Source of the DNA: Marinobacter sp. JH2
GTDB lineage: Bacteria > Pseudomonadota > Gammaproteobacteria > Pseudomonadales > Oleiphilaceae
Assembly: GCF_004353225.1 (NCBI RefSeq)
Contig: NZ_CP037934.1
Location: 1,054,001-1,118,000, forward strand
DNA length: 64,000 nucleotides
Reading direction: 5' to 3'
Made by a program: the position numbers and the translations under genes. The notes under the pieces are model-generated. The model was not told the DNA's origin. It saw nothing but the letters and a program-made list of their open reading frames with translations, and did not search any database. The number at the start of each line of letters is the position of its first letter. Within the stretch, counting starts at the first letter, position 1. Of this stretch, positions 1-8,680 are shown in pieces.

Positions 1-877
1 CATTATCCTGACCATTATTTGTTCTTACATACCTCTCGTGCTCCGGCCACTTGGATTCACCAAGCTGGATCATGAAAGTGCCTTAACTCCTCGACGATTG
101 ATTGACGGTTTAGAAGAAGGCGCCAAGCAGTCCATAGCCATCACGGCTGCCTGCGCCTGTGTGGGCTTTCTTTTGGGCGTAACGACATTGACCGGGCTAG
201 GATTCAAGTTCTCCGGAGCTATTATCGGGTTAGCTAATGACTTCGGTAGCACTCTGGCTGTCTTGATACCTTTCGATCTGGTCACTGAAGGCAGTTTGAC
301 TCTGTTCATCGCACTGATTTTGGTCGCATTGGCGTGTATTCTGATGGGGGCGGGAATTCCAACCACACCCACGTACATTATCCTTGCCGCTATCGTGGCT
401 CCGGCATTGGATGATTTTGGTATTGCCTTGTTGGCATCCCACTTTTTCATCTTTTACTACGGTGTACTTGCCGATGTGACGCCGCCGGTAGCTTTGGCCG
501 CGTATGCAGGGGCGGGGATTTCGGGGTCGGATCCGATGAAGACCGGGGTCACCGCATTCCGGCTATCTATGGGTAAGGCACTGGTGCCATTGATGTTCAT
601 CTATGCTCCGAGCCTGTTATTTCTCAATTTCACATGGTTCGAGTTCTCGCTCGCGATGATCAGTGGCATCTTGTGTATTGTAGCCTTGTCAGCGGCGTAT
701 ATCGGTTTCTTCAGTGCGCCAATTTCGAAGGTTGAGAAAACACTACTTAGCCTTGCGGGGTTGTCTCTGGTAGGCAACAATCCTTGGCTGATCTTGGTCT
801 CCGGCGCAGTAGTACTCGTGATTCTTGGGAGGAACTACAGGGCGGGGCACTCTCAACCGGTGGCGCACACAGCATAG
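1..877 (+). CDS. TRAP transporter fused permease, 3' part
   Basis: This is the C-terminal part of a TRAP-type secondary transporter permease, an inner-membrane protein that takes up organic acids together with a periplasmic binding protein. The reading frame is open from base 2, so the true start lies outside the window. About 290 residues are visible. They are very hydrophobic, with several membrane segments and the TRAP-type stretch MGAGIPTTPTYIILAAIVAP, which resembles the fused DctQM permeases of TAXI-type TRAP systems. It ends 12 bases before an IclR regulator gene, so the two probably form one transcript and the regulator may control the transporter. The substrate cannot be read from this fragment. 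Confidence 0.85.
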   Translation, partial: IILTIICSYIPLVLRPLGFTKLDHESALTPRRLIDGLEEGAKQSIAITAACACVGFLLGVTTLTGLGFKFSGAIIGLANDFGSTLAVLIPFDLVTEGSLTLFIALILVALACILMGAGIPTTPTYIILAAIVAPALDDFGIALLASHFFIFYYGVLADVTPPVALAAYAGAGISGSDPMKTGVTAFRLSMGKALVPLMFIYAPSLLFLNFTWFEFSLAMISGILCIVALSAAYIGFFSAPISKVEKTLLSLAGLSLVGNNPWLILVSGAVVLVILGRNYRAGHSQPVAHTA

Positions 878-889
878 GGAAGATACCTC

Positions 890-1657
890 TTGAGTCAGAA
901 GGACTATACCGTTCCGGCCTTACAGAAAGGGCTACGTATCTTGGAAATGTTTGACAGTAACTGTCGAGCATTGAGCCAAGTGGAGATGGCACAGAGCTTA
1001 GGGGTCAGCACGAGTTCTTTATACAGAATCGTGCAGACTCTGGTCTCCATGGGGTACTTGAACAAGATCGGAACCAATACCTATTCGTTAGGTACTCAAG
1101 TGGTTTCTCGTGGTTTCAGTTACCTCGCCAGTCGGGAGATTGTCGAGGTAGCTGCCCCTTTCGTGACGCGATTGCGAGACAGCACTTCATTATCCAGTCA
1201 TGTAGGCGTTCGCGCCGGCACGGAAGTACTCTATGTCTACCGTGCGTTGGCGTTACAGAGGGTTTCGGTCAACGTGCCTGTTGGTACTCGTCTTCCGCTG
1301 CACACAACCGCTATGGGTAGGGCACTTCTGACGGGGATGTCACCGGCTGAGTTGCAGCACCTTTTTCAGGGCCAGCGACTCGATGGCTATCCTCGGCCAG
1401 CACCCCAGTCAATGCCAGAATTGATGGCGCTCTGCGAAAAAGAGCGGGCTCAAGGCTGGACACATCACTATTCAGACCACTCGACGGCACTCGCAATCCC
1501 TATCCGAAATTTTACTGGGCAGGTAATAGCGGCCATAAACATTTCAGGACCTGATCCTGTTATGAATACTGAAGGCGTTATGGAAACATTACTCTCTGAA
1601 TTGAAACATACTGCAGCCGAAGTGATGAGGCACGTAGGTGGAATGAATTATAGGTAG
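890..1657 (+). CDS. IclR-family transcriptional regulator
   Basis: A 255-residue IclR-type regulator. The N-terminal winged helix-turn-helix (about residues 8-70) has the family pattern ALQKGLRILEMF followed by a recognition helix around VSTSSLYRIVQTL. The C-terminal effector domain includes SVPVGTRLPLHTTAMGRALL-like residues near 125-145 and the ALAIPIRN region near 205. The start is a TTG at 890, preceded by GGGAAGA; no in-frame ATG gives the complete HTH. It follows the TRAP permease by 12 bases. IclR proteins usually control a nearby catabolic or uptake operon in response to a small acid, so local control of the transporter is the likely role. That is inferred from position. Confidence 0.88.
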   Translation: MSQKDYTVPALQKGLRILEMFDSNCRALSQVEMAQSLGVSTSSLYRIVQTLVSMGYLNKIGTNTYSLGTQVVSRGFSYLASREIVEVAAPFVTRLRDSTSLSSHVGVRAGTEVLYVYRALALQRVSVNVPVGTRLPLHTTAMGRALLTGMSPAELQHLFQGQRLDGYPRPAPQSMPELMALCEKERAQGWTHHYSDHSTALAIPIRNFTGQVIAAINISGPDPVMNTEGVMETLLSELKHTAAEVMRHVGGMNYR

Positions 1658-1711
1658 CTAACATTTAGAAACGATGTTGTTGCTAGGGACCCGGGTCAAA
1701 GGCGTCATCCG

Positions 1712-3760
1712 TCAAAACACAAACTCAAGGCCCGTGTACCAAGTACGCCCAGAAGCCGGTTCATAGTACCGATCATTGCTGGCGTTAATACGAACATTGG
1801 CAAAGTGATGTTTATCGCCGAGATTATCCACGCCTACAAATCCTTTCAACAGATAACTCCTTTCCGCGTACAACGTATTGCCTGCCCGAAAGTTGATCAG
1901 CCAGTAGTCATCGACCTTGGTTTCATTGGCATCGTCGGCGAAGATGTCTCCGATATAACGGACCTCTAGAGCGGTAAACGCACCGCCCAAGCCTTGCCAT
2001 GTGAGTTGGTTTGACCAAACTTGCTCAGGTAGGCCGGGCAACCGGTTTCCATCATAACTAGCGGTACTCGAACGGTACGTATCAAACTGGTAGCTAGCCA
2101 ACGTAAGTGCTGTTTCTGCACGCCAGCTCGGAGACATTAGCCAATCGGCCGCAGCCTCAACACCTTTGCGTGTAGTGTTACCGGCATTACGGTAGAAGGT
2201 CCGGTCATCCAAGCCTGACAATTCATAGGGGATCAGTTCATCGCGGACATCTACCCAGAATAGAGTTAGGTCGTAATGGACGCCGTTGTTAAAGCTGCCT
2301 CGCAGCCCTAGTTCATGATTCAGTGATTTTTGCGGTTCAGCTGTTGGATTAAGCCCTCCCACTCCAGACGGATTTGCAAACTCCGAGAAAGTGGGGGTTT
2401 CGTAAGCACTGCTGATATTGGCGTAGGCTTGGTGGGATTTAAGGTAGCGGTAACTCAAACCCGTAGAGCCACTCCATTCACGTAGAGTGCGACTCCCGCT
2501 TTGGTCCCCGTCGGTGGTGAAAGCATCATCGACTTTGAGGTGTACCCGATCAAAGCGACCACCCACTGATAGGGTTAATTGCTTGGACAGGCTCACATCG
2601 CCTTGTGCGAAGGCACCCAATGCCGTGGCGGTTTGCAATTCATCGGCGGTCCGCCCTTTCAGCTCTCCTCCGAAGCTCATGCCTCGGCGGATACGGTCAT
2701 CCCGTTGTTTTCGGGTTTCTAGGCCGGCGACATAGCGAAAAGGCAACCCAGAGATCAAAATCGAATCTCGGTAATCGGCCCTTACCCCATAATAATCCCT
2801 ATCGTAATCAATTCGGCTGTCACCGGGGTAGGGCAGTTGCTGTTCAAAGTTCCTGCGGAGGTAAAAGGTATTCGCGCGGAATTCGCCTGGTCCCGCAGAA
2901 AGATCCTGGTATTGGAGGCTTATCACTTGTTGATCAACGGATTGCCCGGTGTGGTAAGCCTCAGTAAAGCGTCCAGCCTTAGATCGGTCTTCTTCAACCT
3001 GTTGAGTGGTCAGTGCGCCCGGGTCTTTTGAGCGTGGGTTGTCTAGGAGGTTAATAATGGCGGTCATCGAGCGATCGTTTCCGAGCTCTCGGCGCAGCTT
3101 GGCATTCAGAAGGTATTTTTCAACCTTAGCGTTCTCGCGATATCCCTCATAGTTCAGTGCTGAACCGTTGATGCTGTGCGACCAGGGGCCATTGTTCTGG
3201 CTGTTTTTGAGTGAGACCTTGCCAAAGCCATCGCTTCCGCCCGTAACTCGCAGAGATGTTTGATTGGGTCTCCGACGCCCATCTGATGTGGTTACACTGA
3301 TAACACCACCAGCTGCGTTGCCATATAGAGCTGAGGCCGGGCCGCGGATAACTTCGATGCGTTCGGCGCTGTCGAGGTCAATCGCATCAAGCTGGGCCTG
3401 CCCATCCGGCAACGTATAGGGGATGCCATCTACTACAACCGTAATACCCCGAACCCCAAAAGGCGCTCGCGCTCCAAACCCGCGTATGGCTATACGTTCT
3501 CCTTGTGCGAAGTTCTCCTTGTTTTGCAGAAAAAGACCAGGAACCATAGCAAGGGTTTCATCAAGCTTTACCTTGGGTTGGCCTTTCTGAATCGAATCTG
3601 GCTGAACGACCGAGATGGCCGCCGGTGTTTGGTACAAAGTGCGCTCCATCACCGGCGAAGTCACTACTATTTCGGCGGGTGTTCGTGCATAGGCCGTCAC
3701 GGTGAAAGGCAACATGATAAGCCCACTCAACAAGCGAAAGATCAATTTGTAGTTGTTCAT
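1712..3760 (-). CDS. pqqU: TonB-dependent outer-membrane receptor, PqqU/YncD-like (probable PQQ importer)
   Basis: A 682-residue TonB-dependent receptor. Start ATG at 3760 gives a clear signal peptide (residues 1-25, ending VTAYA) and a TonB-box-like EIVVTSP just after it. The plug domain contains IRGFGARAPFGVRGI, VVVDGIPYTLPDGQAQ and EVIRGPASALYGNAAGG. The barrel ends with RYYEPASGRTWYTGLEFVF, a terminal aromatic as expected. From memory, these blocks and the C-terminal ones (NRLPGLPEQ, RYIGDIFADD, the RYYEP stretch) align well with E. coli YncD, now called PqqU, which imports the cofactor pyrroloquinoline quinone. It is the last gene of the operon that encodes a PQQ-dependent dehydrogenase, which supports PQQ as ligand. 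A siderophore receptor is the alternative. The frame extends upstream to 3844 but that part lacks a signal-peptide start. Confidence 0.8.
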   Translation of the reverse strand: MNNYKLIFRLLSGLIMLPFTVTAYARTPAEIVVTSPVMERTLYQTPAAISVVQPDSIQKGQPKVKLDETLAMVPGLFLQNKENFAQGERIAIRGFGARAPFGVRGITVVVDGIPYTLPDGQAQLDAIDLDSAERIEVIRGPASALYGNAAGGVISVTTSDGRRRPNQTSLRVTGGSDGFGKVSLKNSQNNGPWSHSINGSALNYEGYRENAKVEKYLLNAKLRRELGNDRSMTAIINLLDNPRSKDPGALTTQQVEEDRSKAGRFTEAYHTGQSVDQQVISLQYQDLSAGPGEFRANTFYLRRNFEQQLPYPGDSRIDYDRDYYGVRADYRDSILISGLPFRYVAGLETRKQRDDRIRRGMSFGGELKGRTADELQTATALGAFAQGDVSLSKQLTLSVGGRFDRVHLKVDDAFTTDGDQSGSRTLREWSGSTGLSYRYLKSHQAYANISSAYETPTFSEFANPSGVGGLNPTAEPQKSLNHELGLRGSFNNGVHYDLTLFWVDVRDELIPYELSGLDDRTFYRNAGNTTRKGVEAAADWLMSPSWRAETALTLASYQFDTYRSSTASYDGNRLPGLPEQVWSNQLTWQGLGGAFTALEVRYIGDIFADDANETKVDDYWLINFRAGNTLYAERSYLLKGFVGVDNLGDKHHFANVRINASNDRYYEPASGRTWYTGLEFVF

Positions 3761-3814
3761 AAGTGTCGTCTTGGGAGGGGGCTTCACACTGTAAACCAGT
3801 GGCTCGTATATCGA

Positions 3815-3840
3815 GGCCCCGGTATCCGTTCCCCGGGGCC
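3815..3840 (-). other. GC-rich intercistronic hairpin
   Basis: GGCCCCGG and CCGGGGCC form a perfect 8-bp stem with a 10-base loop between the aldehyde dehydrogenase stop and the TonB-receptor start. No U-tract follows on the minus strand, so it looks more like an attenuating or mRNA-stabilising hairpin than a full terminator. It may lower receptor expression relative to the enzymes upstream. Confidence 0.5.
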
Positions 3841-3857
3841 CCATGCTCTCTATTTTG

Positions 3858-5372
3858 CTAAAGGGCCATAAAAACCGATTTGGTTTCTAGGTAGGAGTCC
3901 AGAGAGTGTTTGCCCATATCGCGGCCAACCCCAGAAAGCTTGTAGCCTCCAAATGGCACGTTTGCGTCAAGCAAGTTGTGCCCATTGACCCAGACCGTGC
4001 CGGCTTTAAGCTTTGGGATGATACGTTGTACTCGTGAGAGATCGTTTGACCAGATACTGGCTGCCAGACCGTAGCGACTGTCATTGGCGCGAAGAACGAC
4101 ATCGTCTTCATCATCAAAGGGGATTGCCACAAGTACGGGGCCAAATATTTCCTCTTTGGCAATAACGAGGCTGTCATCTTCACTGGTGAAGATGGTTGGT
4201 TTGACGTAGTAGCCCTTGCGATCTGCCCTCTCACCTCCAGTTACCAATTTGGCACCTTCCTCGCGCCCTTTCTTAATGAAATGACACACCCTATCTAACT
4301 GTACCTGAGACACCAGCGGACCCATTTCCGTTGCAGGGTCAAGGCCTGAACCAAGTGGAATGGTCTCGGCTAGTTCTGAGAGCCGAGTTACAACCTCATC
4401 AAAGATGCTTCGGTGAATGTATAAGCGTGAACCCGCGCTACAGGTTTGCCCGTGATTAAAAAATATGGCTGTCGCTGCACCTTGTGCCGCCTTTTCAGGG
4501 TCACAGTCCCCTAAGACAATCATTGGTGACTTGCCGCCTAACTCGAGAGTTACGCGAGCCATATTATCCATGGCCGCGCGGCCGATGACCTGTCCGACCT
4601 GTGTTGACCCCGTGAAGCTGATTTTGTTGATGCCCGGGTGCCCAGTCAAAGCCGAGCCAGCATTTTGCCCATCACCCGTGACGATGTTGACAACACCTTC
4701 AGGGAAGTTGGCTTCTTCAATAAGCTCCCCTAAATACAGGGCAGAAAGAGATGTTTGCTCTGCGGGCTTAAGAATCACGGTACAGCCAGCTGCAAGTGCT
4801 GGGGCCAGTTTCCAGCATGCCATCAGAAATGGGAAATTCCACGGTATGATGGCGGCCACAACGCCAACCGGTTCCCGCCGAGTGTAAGCAAAAAAGTCGG
4901 CCTCGGGTGGTGCAAAAGGCACAGATACATCCAAAGTGGACCCTTCAATCTTGGTCGTCCAGCCTGCCATGTAGCGGAAAAATTCTAGCCCTAAACCGAT
5001 ATCGACTGCCTGAGCAATGGCGGCAGACTTGCCATTGTCGATGGCTTCCAGTTCGGCGATAACTCGAGCGTCACGCTCAATCAGATCGGCGAGCTTTAAT
5101 AGCAAATTTTGCCGGGTGGAAGGCCGCATTCGCGCCCAAGTTTCATGTTCCAAGGCGTTTTTTGCACACTCTACAGCGTTATCAACATCTTCTGCATGGG
5201 CAGAAGGTATGCTTCCAATTATCGCTTCATCGGCCGGGTTGACGATCTGTAGACGCTCACCATTTAGCGCATCAACCCATTTTCCGCCTATCAACATGCG
5301 GTGATTTTGGCGGTCGAGAAATGAATGTGTCTTTTGTTGAGTATTTGCAAGTTCGTTTGTCATTGTGTTCAT
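3858..5372 (-). CDS. NAD(P)-dependent aldehyde dehydrogenase
   Basis: A 504-residue member of the aldehyde dehydrogenase superfamily, which oxidises aldehydes to acids in the cytoplasm. It has the Rossmann-domain stretch IIPWNFPFLMACWKLAPALA, the glycine turn FTGSTQVG, the general-base glutamate in LELGGKSP, the nucleophilic cysteine in FNHGQTCSAGSRLY and the C-terminal EEIFGPV and PFGGYKLSG motifs. Its length is normal for the family. ATG 5372 is preferred because GAGGTG lies six bases upstream; a GTG at 5381 is also in frame. It sits 15 bases after the PQQ alcohol dehydrogenase, so it should finish the oxidation that enzyme begins (alcohol to aldehyde in the periplasm, aldehyde to acid in the cytoplasm). 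Confidence 0.93.
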   Translation of the reverse strand: MNTMTNELANTQQKTHSFLDRQNHRMLIGGKWVDALNGERLQIVNPADEAIIGSIPSAHAEDVDNAVECAKNALEHETWARMRPSTRQNLLLKLADLIERDARVIAELEAIDNGKSAAIAQAVDIGLGLEFFRYMAGWTTKIEGSTLDVSVPFAPPEADFFAYTRREPVGVVAAIIPWNFPFLMACWKLAPALAAGCTVILKPAEQTSLSALYLGELIEEANFPEGVVNIVTGDGQNAGSALTGHPGINKISFTGSTQVGQVIGRAAMDNMARVTLELGGKSPMIVLGDCDPEKAAQGAATAIFFNHGQTCSAGSRLYIHRSIFDEVVTRLSELAETIPLGSGLDPATEMGPLVSQVQLDRVCHFIKKGREEGAKLVTGGERADRKGYYVKPTIFTSEDDSLVIAKEEIFGPVLVAIPFDDEDDVVLRANDSRYGLAASIWSNDLSRVQRIIPKLKAGTVWVNGHNLLDANVPFGGYKLSGVGRDMGKHSLDSYLETKSVFMAL

Positions 5373-5387
5373 TGAAAACACCTCAGT

Positions 5388-7508
5388 TCATTGGGTTTTT
5401 GGGCGAATAGCGTCGGCGGTACCTTGGATAAATGCCTTTATTTTCTCGACATCGGTCTCGCTTAACCTGCCCGTAAAGTCAGGCATCCCTTTGGAAACAA
5501 ACGGACCGTTAAAGACAAAGGCATCTAGGTTTTCGATAACAGCACTATCGACGTAACCCAGGTTCGGAATGTTTCCGCCTTTGTCCACCCCGGGGACGCC
5601 GTGACAAAATACGCAGTTACTGACGTAAAGCCCGGTGCCTTCCTCGACAAACTCCGGATTGTATTTAACGCCGGATATCAGTGAACCCAATTGAAATTTG
5701 GTGAACTCAGGCATTTCCGCATCACCATTCAGGGCAAATGTATAAACGGTGCCGGGAGTCTTTAGGTCTGAGCCGCGTTGAGATTGGCCGTATACGCCGC
5801 CCCAGCCAGCTGCAATGGAAATATATTGGGTACCATCTACTTCATAAGTGACCGGCGCTGCGATCACACCGGTTCCCATTGGAGACTCCCATAATGGTTC
5901 GCCTGTCTGAGCGTTAAATGCCATTAATCGAGCATCTGCTGTACCTTGAAAGACCAGGTTGCCCGCGGTAGAAAGCGCGCCTCCGTTCCAAGGAGAGGCG
6001 TGCTCATAACGCCAAGCCTCTTCTTGTTTGACTGGGTCCCAGGCTGTCAGGCGTCCAAAAGGCTTGCTCGAAGGAGGGGCTTCGTTGATTCTCATGGCCG
6101 TATTCCAGCCGATACCGCTCATGGGCTGCCCGGGCTCATTGCTATCTATGTTTTGCCAAGTAGGGTCTTCGGATAACGTCACAGGAATGTTCTGAGACGG
6201 GAAGTACGCTAGCCCCGTATCAGAATTGAACGACATCGAGTGCCAATTGTGTCCGCCAAAGGGGCCGGGGATTGCATCAAACGGCTTGTCCGTAGCCCGT
6301 GCGCCAGGCACTTCGATAGGTCTTCCATTGCTGTCGTACCCTTCTGCCCAGTTAACATCGACGAAATTGTTGGCGGATACAAATTCCCCATTGGTCCGGT
6401 CGACTACGAAAAAGAATCCGTTTTTAGGCGCGTGTATAATAACTTTCCGCTGTTCGCCCTCTATCACCAGATCTGTAAGTATCATGTCCTGAGCTGAGGT
6501 GTAGTCCCAGTTATCTCCTGGCGTTTCTTGATAGTGCCAAACATACTTTCCGGTATCAGGGTTTAGTGCGACGATGGAAGCTACGTAGAGATTATCTCCA
6601 CCTTTTGGGCTTCGCTTCTTATGCGACCATGGAGCGCCATTCCCTGTCCCGATGTACATAAGGTTTAGTTCTGGATCGAAGACCATAGAGTTCCAAACCG
6701 TGCCGCCACCACCGCTTTCCCAGTATTTGCCGCTTGGGTCCCAGGTTTTTGCGGCTTTTTCCATAGCCTCGTTCTCAAAGGGTTCGTTTGGGTTTCCGGG
6801 TACGGTGAACCAGCGCCATTTTTGCTCCCCACTTTTGGCGTCGTATGCTGTTATATAGCCTCTTACTCCGCGTTCCGCGCCACCGTTCCCGATGATTACA
6901 TTGCCTTTGAACACCCGTGGTGCCCCCGTGAGCGTGTAACCAATTTCGTTGTCAATCAGCGTGTTTTTTTCCCAAACTTTGTCGCCGGATTTTGCGTCGA
7001 TGGCGACCAGTCGCCCGTCAAGTGCAGCAACATAGACGTTGCCTTCGTACAAGGCGACCCCTCTATTAACCACGTCACAGCATGCCTCGTAGCCTTTTTC
7101 GCGAGGAACTTCCGGGTCGAACGTCCATAGTTTTTTGCCGGTTTTTGCATCAATAGCATGCACTACACTCCAGGATGCAGTGACATACATCACGCCGTCG
7201 ACAACCAAGGGAGTTGCTTCAATACCACGACTCGATTGCAGGTCGTAGGTCCAGGCGAGCCCCAGTTTGTCGACATTATTGGCTGTAATTTGGGAGAGTG
7301 GGCTGTAGCGTGTTTCTGAGTAATCGAAACCGTGGGCCGGCCAGTCTTTGCCTGTTTTGGCGTTTTCTAAGATGTAGCTTTCATTGACTTGGTCAATGCG
7401 ATTGGCAGCGATTGCATGAATGCTGGTGAATCCTAGGCTCACCAATAGGGCCAATCGGAGGCCTCGGGGGGTTATCAGGATTTGGGAACTGTTTTTTATA
7501 AATGTCAT
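5388..7508 (-). CDS. PQQ-dependent quinohaemoprotein alcohol dehydrogenase
   Basis: A 706-residue periplasmic dehydrogenase with an N-terminal signal peptide ending HAIAA. The eight-bladed propeller carries repeated tryptophan-docking blades (for example LAWTYDLQSSRG, AIDAKTGKKLWTFD), the adjacent-cysteine pair EACCDVVNRG that contacts PQQ, and the catalytic aspartate region NWDYTSAQD. A cytochrome c domain at the C-terminus has one CxxCH (CVFCH, residues 632-636) and a likely methionine ligand in SKGMPDF. This domain order is that of soluble type II quinohaemoprotein alcohol dehydrogenases. ATG 7508 was chosen because AAGGAC lies just upstream and a signal peptide follows; the longer frame to 7604 overlaps the preceding gene. 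Electrons probably leave through the haem to a small cytochrome c or azurin. Exact substrate unknown. Confidence 0.93.
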   Translation of the reverse strand: MTFIKNSSQILITPRGLRLALLVSLGFTSIHAIAANRIDQVNESYILENAKTGKDWPAHGFDYSETRYSPLSQITANNVDKLGLAWTYDLQSSRGIEATPLVVDGVMYVTASWSVVHAIDAKTGKKLWTFDPEVPREKGYEACCDVVNRGVALYEGNVYVAALDGRLVAIDAKSGDKVWEKNTLIDNEIGYTLTGAPRVFKGNVIIGNGGAERGVRGYITAYDAKSGEQKWRWFTVPGNPNEPFENEAMEKAAKTWDPSGKYWESGGGGTVWNSMVFDPELNLMYIGTGNGAPWSHKKRSPKGGDNLYVASIVALNPDTGKYVWHYQETPGDNWDYTSAQDMILTDLVIEGEQRKVIIHAPKNGFFFVVDRTNGEFVSANNFVDVNWAEGYDSNGRPIEVPGARATDKPFDAIPGPFGGHNWHSMSFNSDTGLAYFPSQNIPVTLSEDPTWQNIDSNEPGQPMSGIGWNTAMRINEAPPSSKPFGRLTAWDPVKQEEAWRYEHASPWNGGALSTAGNLVFQGTADARLMAFNAQTGEPLWESPMGTGVIAAPVTYEVDGTQYISIAAGWGGVYGQSQRGSDLKTPGTVYTFALNGDAEMPEFTKFQLGSLISGVKYNPEFVEEGTGLYVSNCVFCHGVPGVDKGGNIPNLGYVDSAVIENLDAFVFNGPFVSKGMPDFTGRLSETDVEKIKAFIQGTADAIRPKTQ

Positions 7509-7548
7509 CTCAATGTCCTTTATCTTTGTTATTTTTGCTTCTAGCCAT

Positions 7549-8472
7549 TCAGAAAGCTTTAAGAACACGAAGGTTGATTCGATGCTGTTCTTTAAATCCG
7601 TCATCTACTGAAAGGTCTGTCCCGTAATTTGCCATCAACTGTAAACCTGGCGTTGCGGACCAAGCTGTACCCACCGTTATCTTTGTGTGTGATATCCGGT
7701 TGTCCTGATCGGTACCGTCCACAGATGTTTCGCCTCCTAGGGTGTGAGAAACCCCTGCGCGAAAATCCAATTGCGAAGTCAGGTGATAACGAAGAAACCC
7801 TTGGAACTGATAAGAGGGATCCTGTTCTAGGGTTGCGTTAGTCGATCCAAACTTATCGTTGTCGCCATAAACCGTAACGTCAGCGGCTAAGTCTAGTGAG
7901 ACCTTAGGGGTAATCCCGGTAATGTAGCCGGCTTGCAAAGCATATTTCCAACGATTTTCCCCAAGGTTTAAAGCGTCACTTCGCTCATAGCTTCCAGTGG
8001 GGAGATATAGGAAAGGAGTAATACCAAAATAGGTGTTACTTTCAGGTTTGTTTACCAGCCATACGGTGGCGGCTAATATTAGATCCCCTACGCCACTGGC
8101 ATCACCTAGGCTAGATGTATCGTCCTTGCCTTTAAGCTTTCCTACCGGTAAAAGAAACTGAGGGTCTACGGTGTACCCTCCGATTTCAGTAAAGTGGACG
8201 CCCCGAAGAATACTGATATGTGAATCGAGCCTAGCATTGATAGGGGCTTTATCGCCGGCTGAGTAGAGGGAATCCCGAGTAGCGAACTGGTAGTAGCCCA
8301 TCGCTAGATTAGTGCCCGGCGGGAGCGCTGTGTAGTCTCCCGCATCGATATCGACGGCGTTGGCATTGCCGGAAGAGAGCATCAAAGAGGCTAGGGTAGC
8401 TGTAGCTAAACTTAAGAAACGCTGTTTTGAGGGCGCCGGGGTTATTTTTCCAAAGCTTGACATAAATGGCAT
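7549..8472 (-). CDS. Outer-membrane protein of the MetA-pathway/phenol-degradation family
   Basis: A 307-residue protein with a signal peptide ending SSGNANA and a beta-barrel composition (alternating hydrophobic residues, C-terminal LRVLKAF). The opening of the mature part (ALPPGTNLAMGYYQF) and internal PTGSYERSDALNLGENRWKY-like residues are typical of the Phenol_MetA_deg family, outer-membrane proteins often found in catabolic operons for hydrophobic substrates. It is the first gene of the alcohol-oxidation operon, 40 bases ahead of the dehydrogenase, and starts about 35 bases below the predicted sigma-54 start site. AAGGAA precedes ATG 8472. It may let the alcohol substrate through the outer membrane; this role is inferred. 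Confidence 0.82.
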   Translation of the reverse strand: MPFMSSFGKITPAPSKQRFLSLATATLASLMLSSGNANAVDIDAGDYTALPPGTNLAMGYYQFATRDSLYSAGDKAPINARLDSHISILRGVHFTEIGGYTVDPQFLLPVGKLKGKDDTSSLGDASGVGDLILAATVWLVNKPESNTYFGITPFLYLPTGSYERSDALNLGENRWKYALQAGYITGITPKVSLDLAADVTVYGDNDKFGSTNATLEQDPSYQFQGFLRYHLTSQLDFRAGVSHTLGGETSVDGTDQDNRISHTKITVGTAWSATPGLQLMANYGTDLSVDDGFKEQHRINLRVLKAF

Positions 8473-8516
8473 AGTGCAGATTCCTTATTGATTTTGTTGG
8501 TACCGCAAGCGTGTCT

Positions 8517-8534
8517 AAGCAGAGCCCGTGCCAA
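8517..8534 (-). promoter_or_regulatory. Sigma-54 (-24/-12) promoter for the alcohol-oxidation operon
   Basis: Read on the minus strand the sequence is TTGGCACGGGCTCTGCTT. The -24 block TTGGCACG matches the consensus exactly, and GG and GC are separated by exactly ten bases as sigma-54 requires. The -12 block CTGCTT differs by one base from TTGCTT. The start site would fall near 8507, leaving a leader of about 35 bases before ATG 8472. The divergent neighbour is a sigma-54 activator, which strongly supports the call. Confidence 0.85.
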
Positions 8535-8580
8535 GTAAGCTTAAATATAAATAAATAGATAAAACAAAAGGTTACGGATC

Positions 8581-8629
8581 ATTAGAGCGACATAAAGGCC
8601 CAGTGAAGGGAAAATTGGATCGTTCTAAT
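8581..8629. promoter_or_regulatory. Inverted repeat, candidate upstream activator site
   Basis: ATTAGAGCGA at 8581-8590 and TCGTTCTAAT at 8620-8629 are inverted copies with one mismatch, separated by 29 bases. They lie roughly 75-120 bases upstream of the predicted sigma-54 start site, the usual place for activator binding, and just ahead of the activator gene. Binding is inferred, not shown. Confidence 0.45.
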
Positions 8630-8680
8630 ACACACCATCCGGTCAGGTGAATAAAAATAAAACAGCTTGGTGGAGGAAGT

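Noticed and set aside
1688..1697. Palindrome GACCCGGGTC between the IclR and TonB-receptor genes
   Set aside because: Short, no U-tract, no known operator match; not enough to call a terminator or binding site.
7509..7604. Longer N-terminus of the PQQ alcohol dehydrogenase
   Set aside because: It would overlap the preceding gene and place the signal peptide internally; ATG 7508 with a ribosome-binding site is better.
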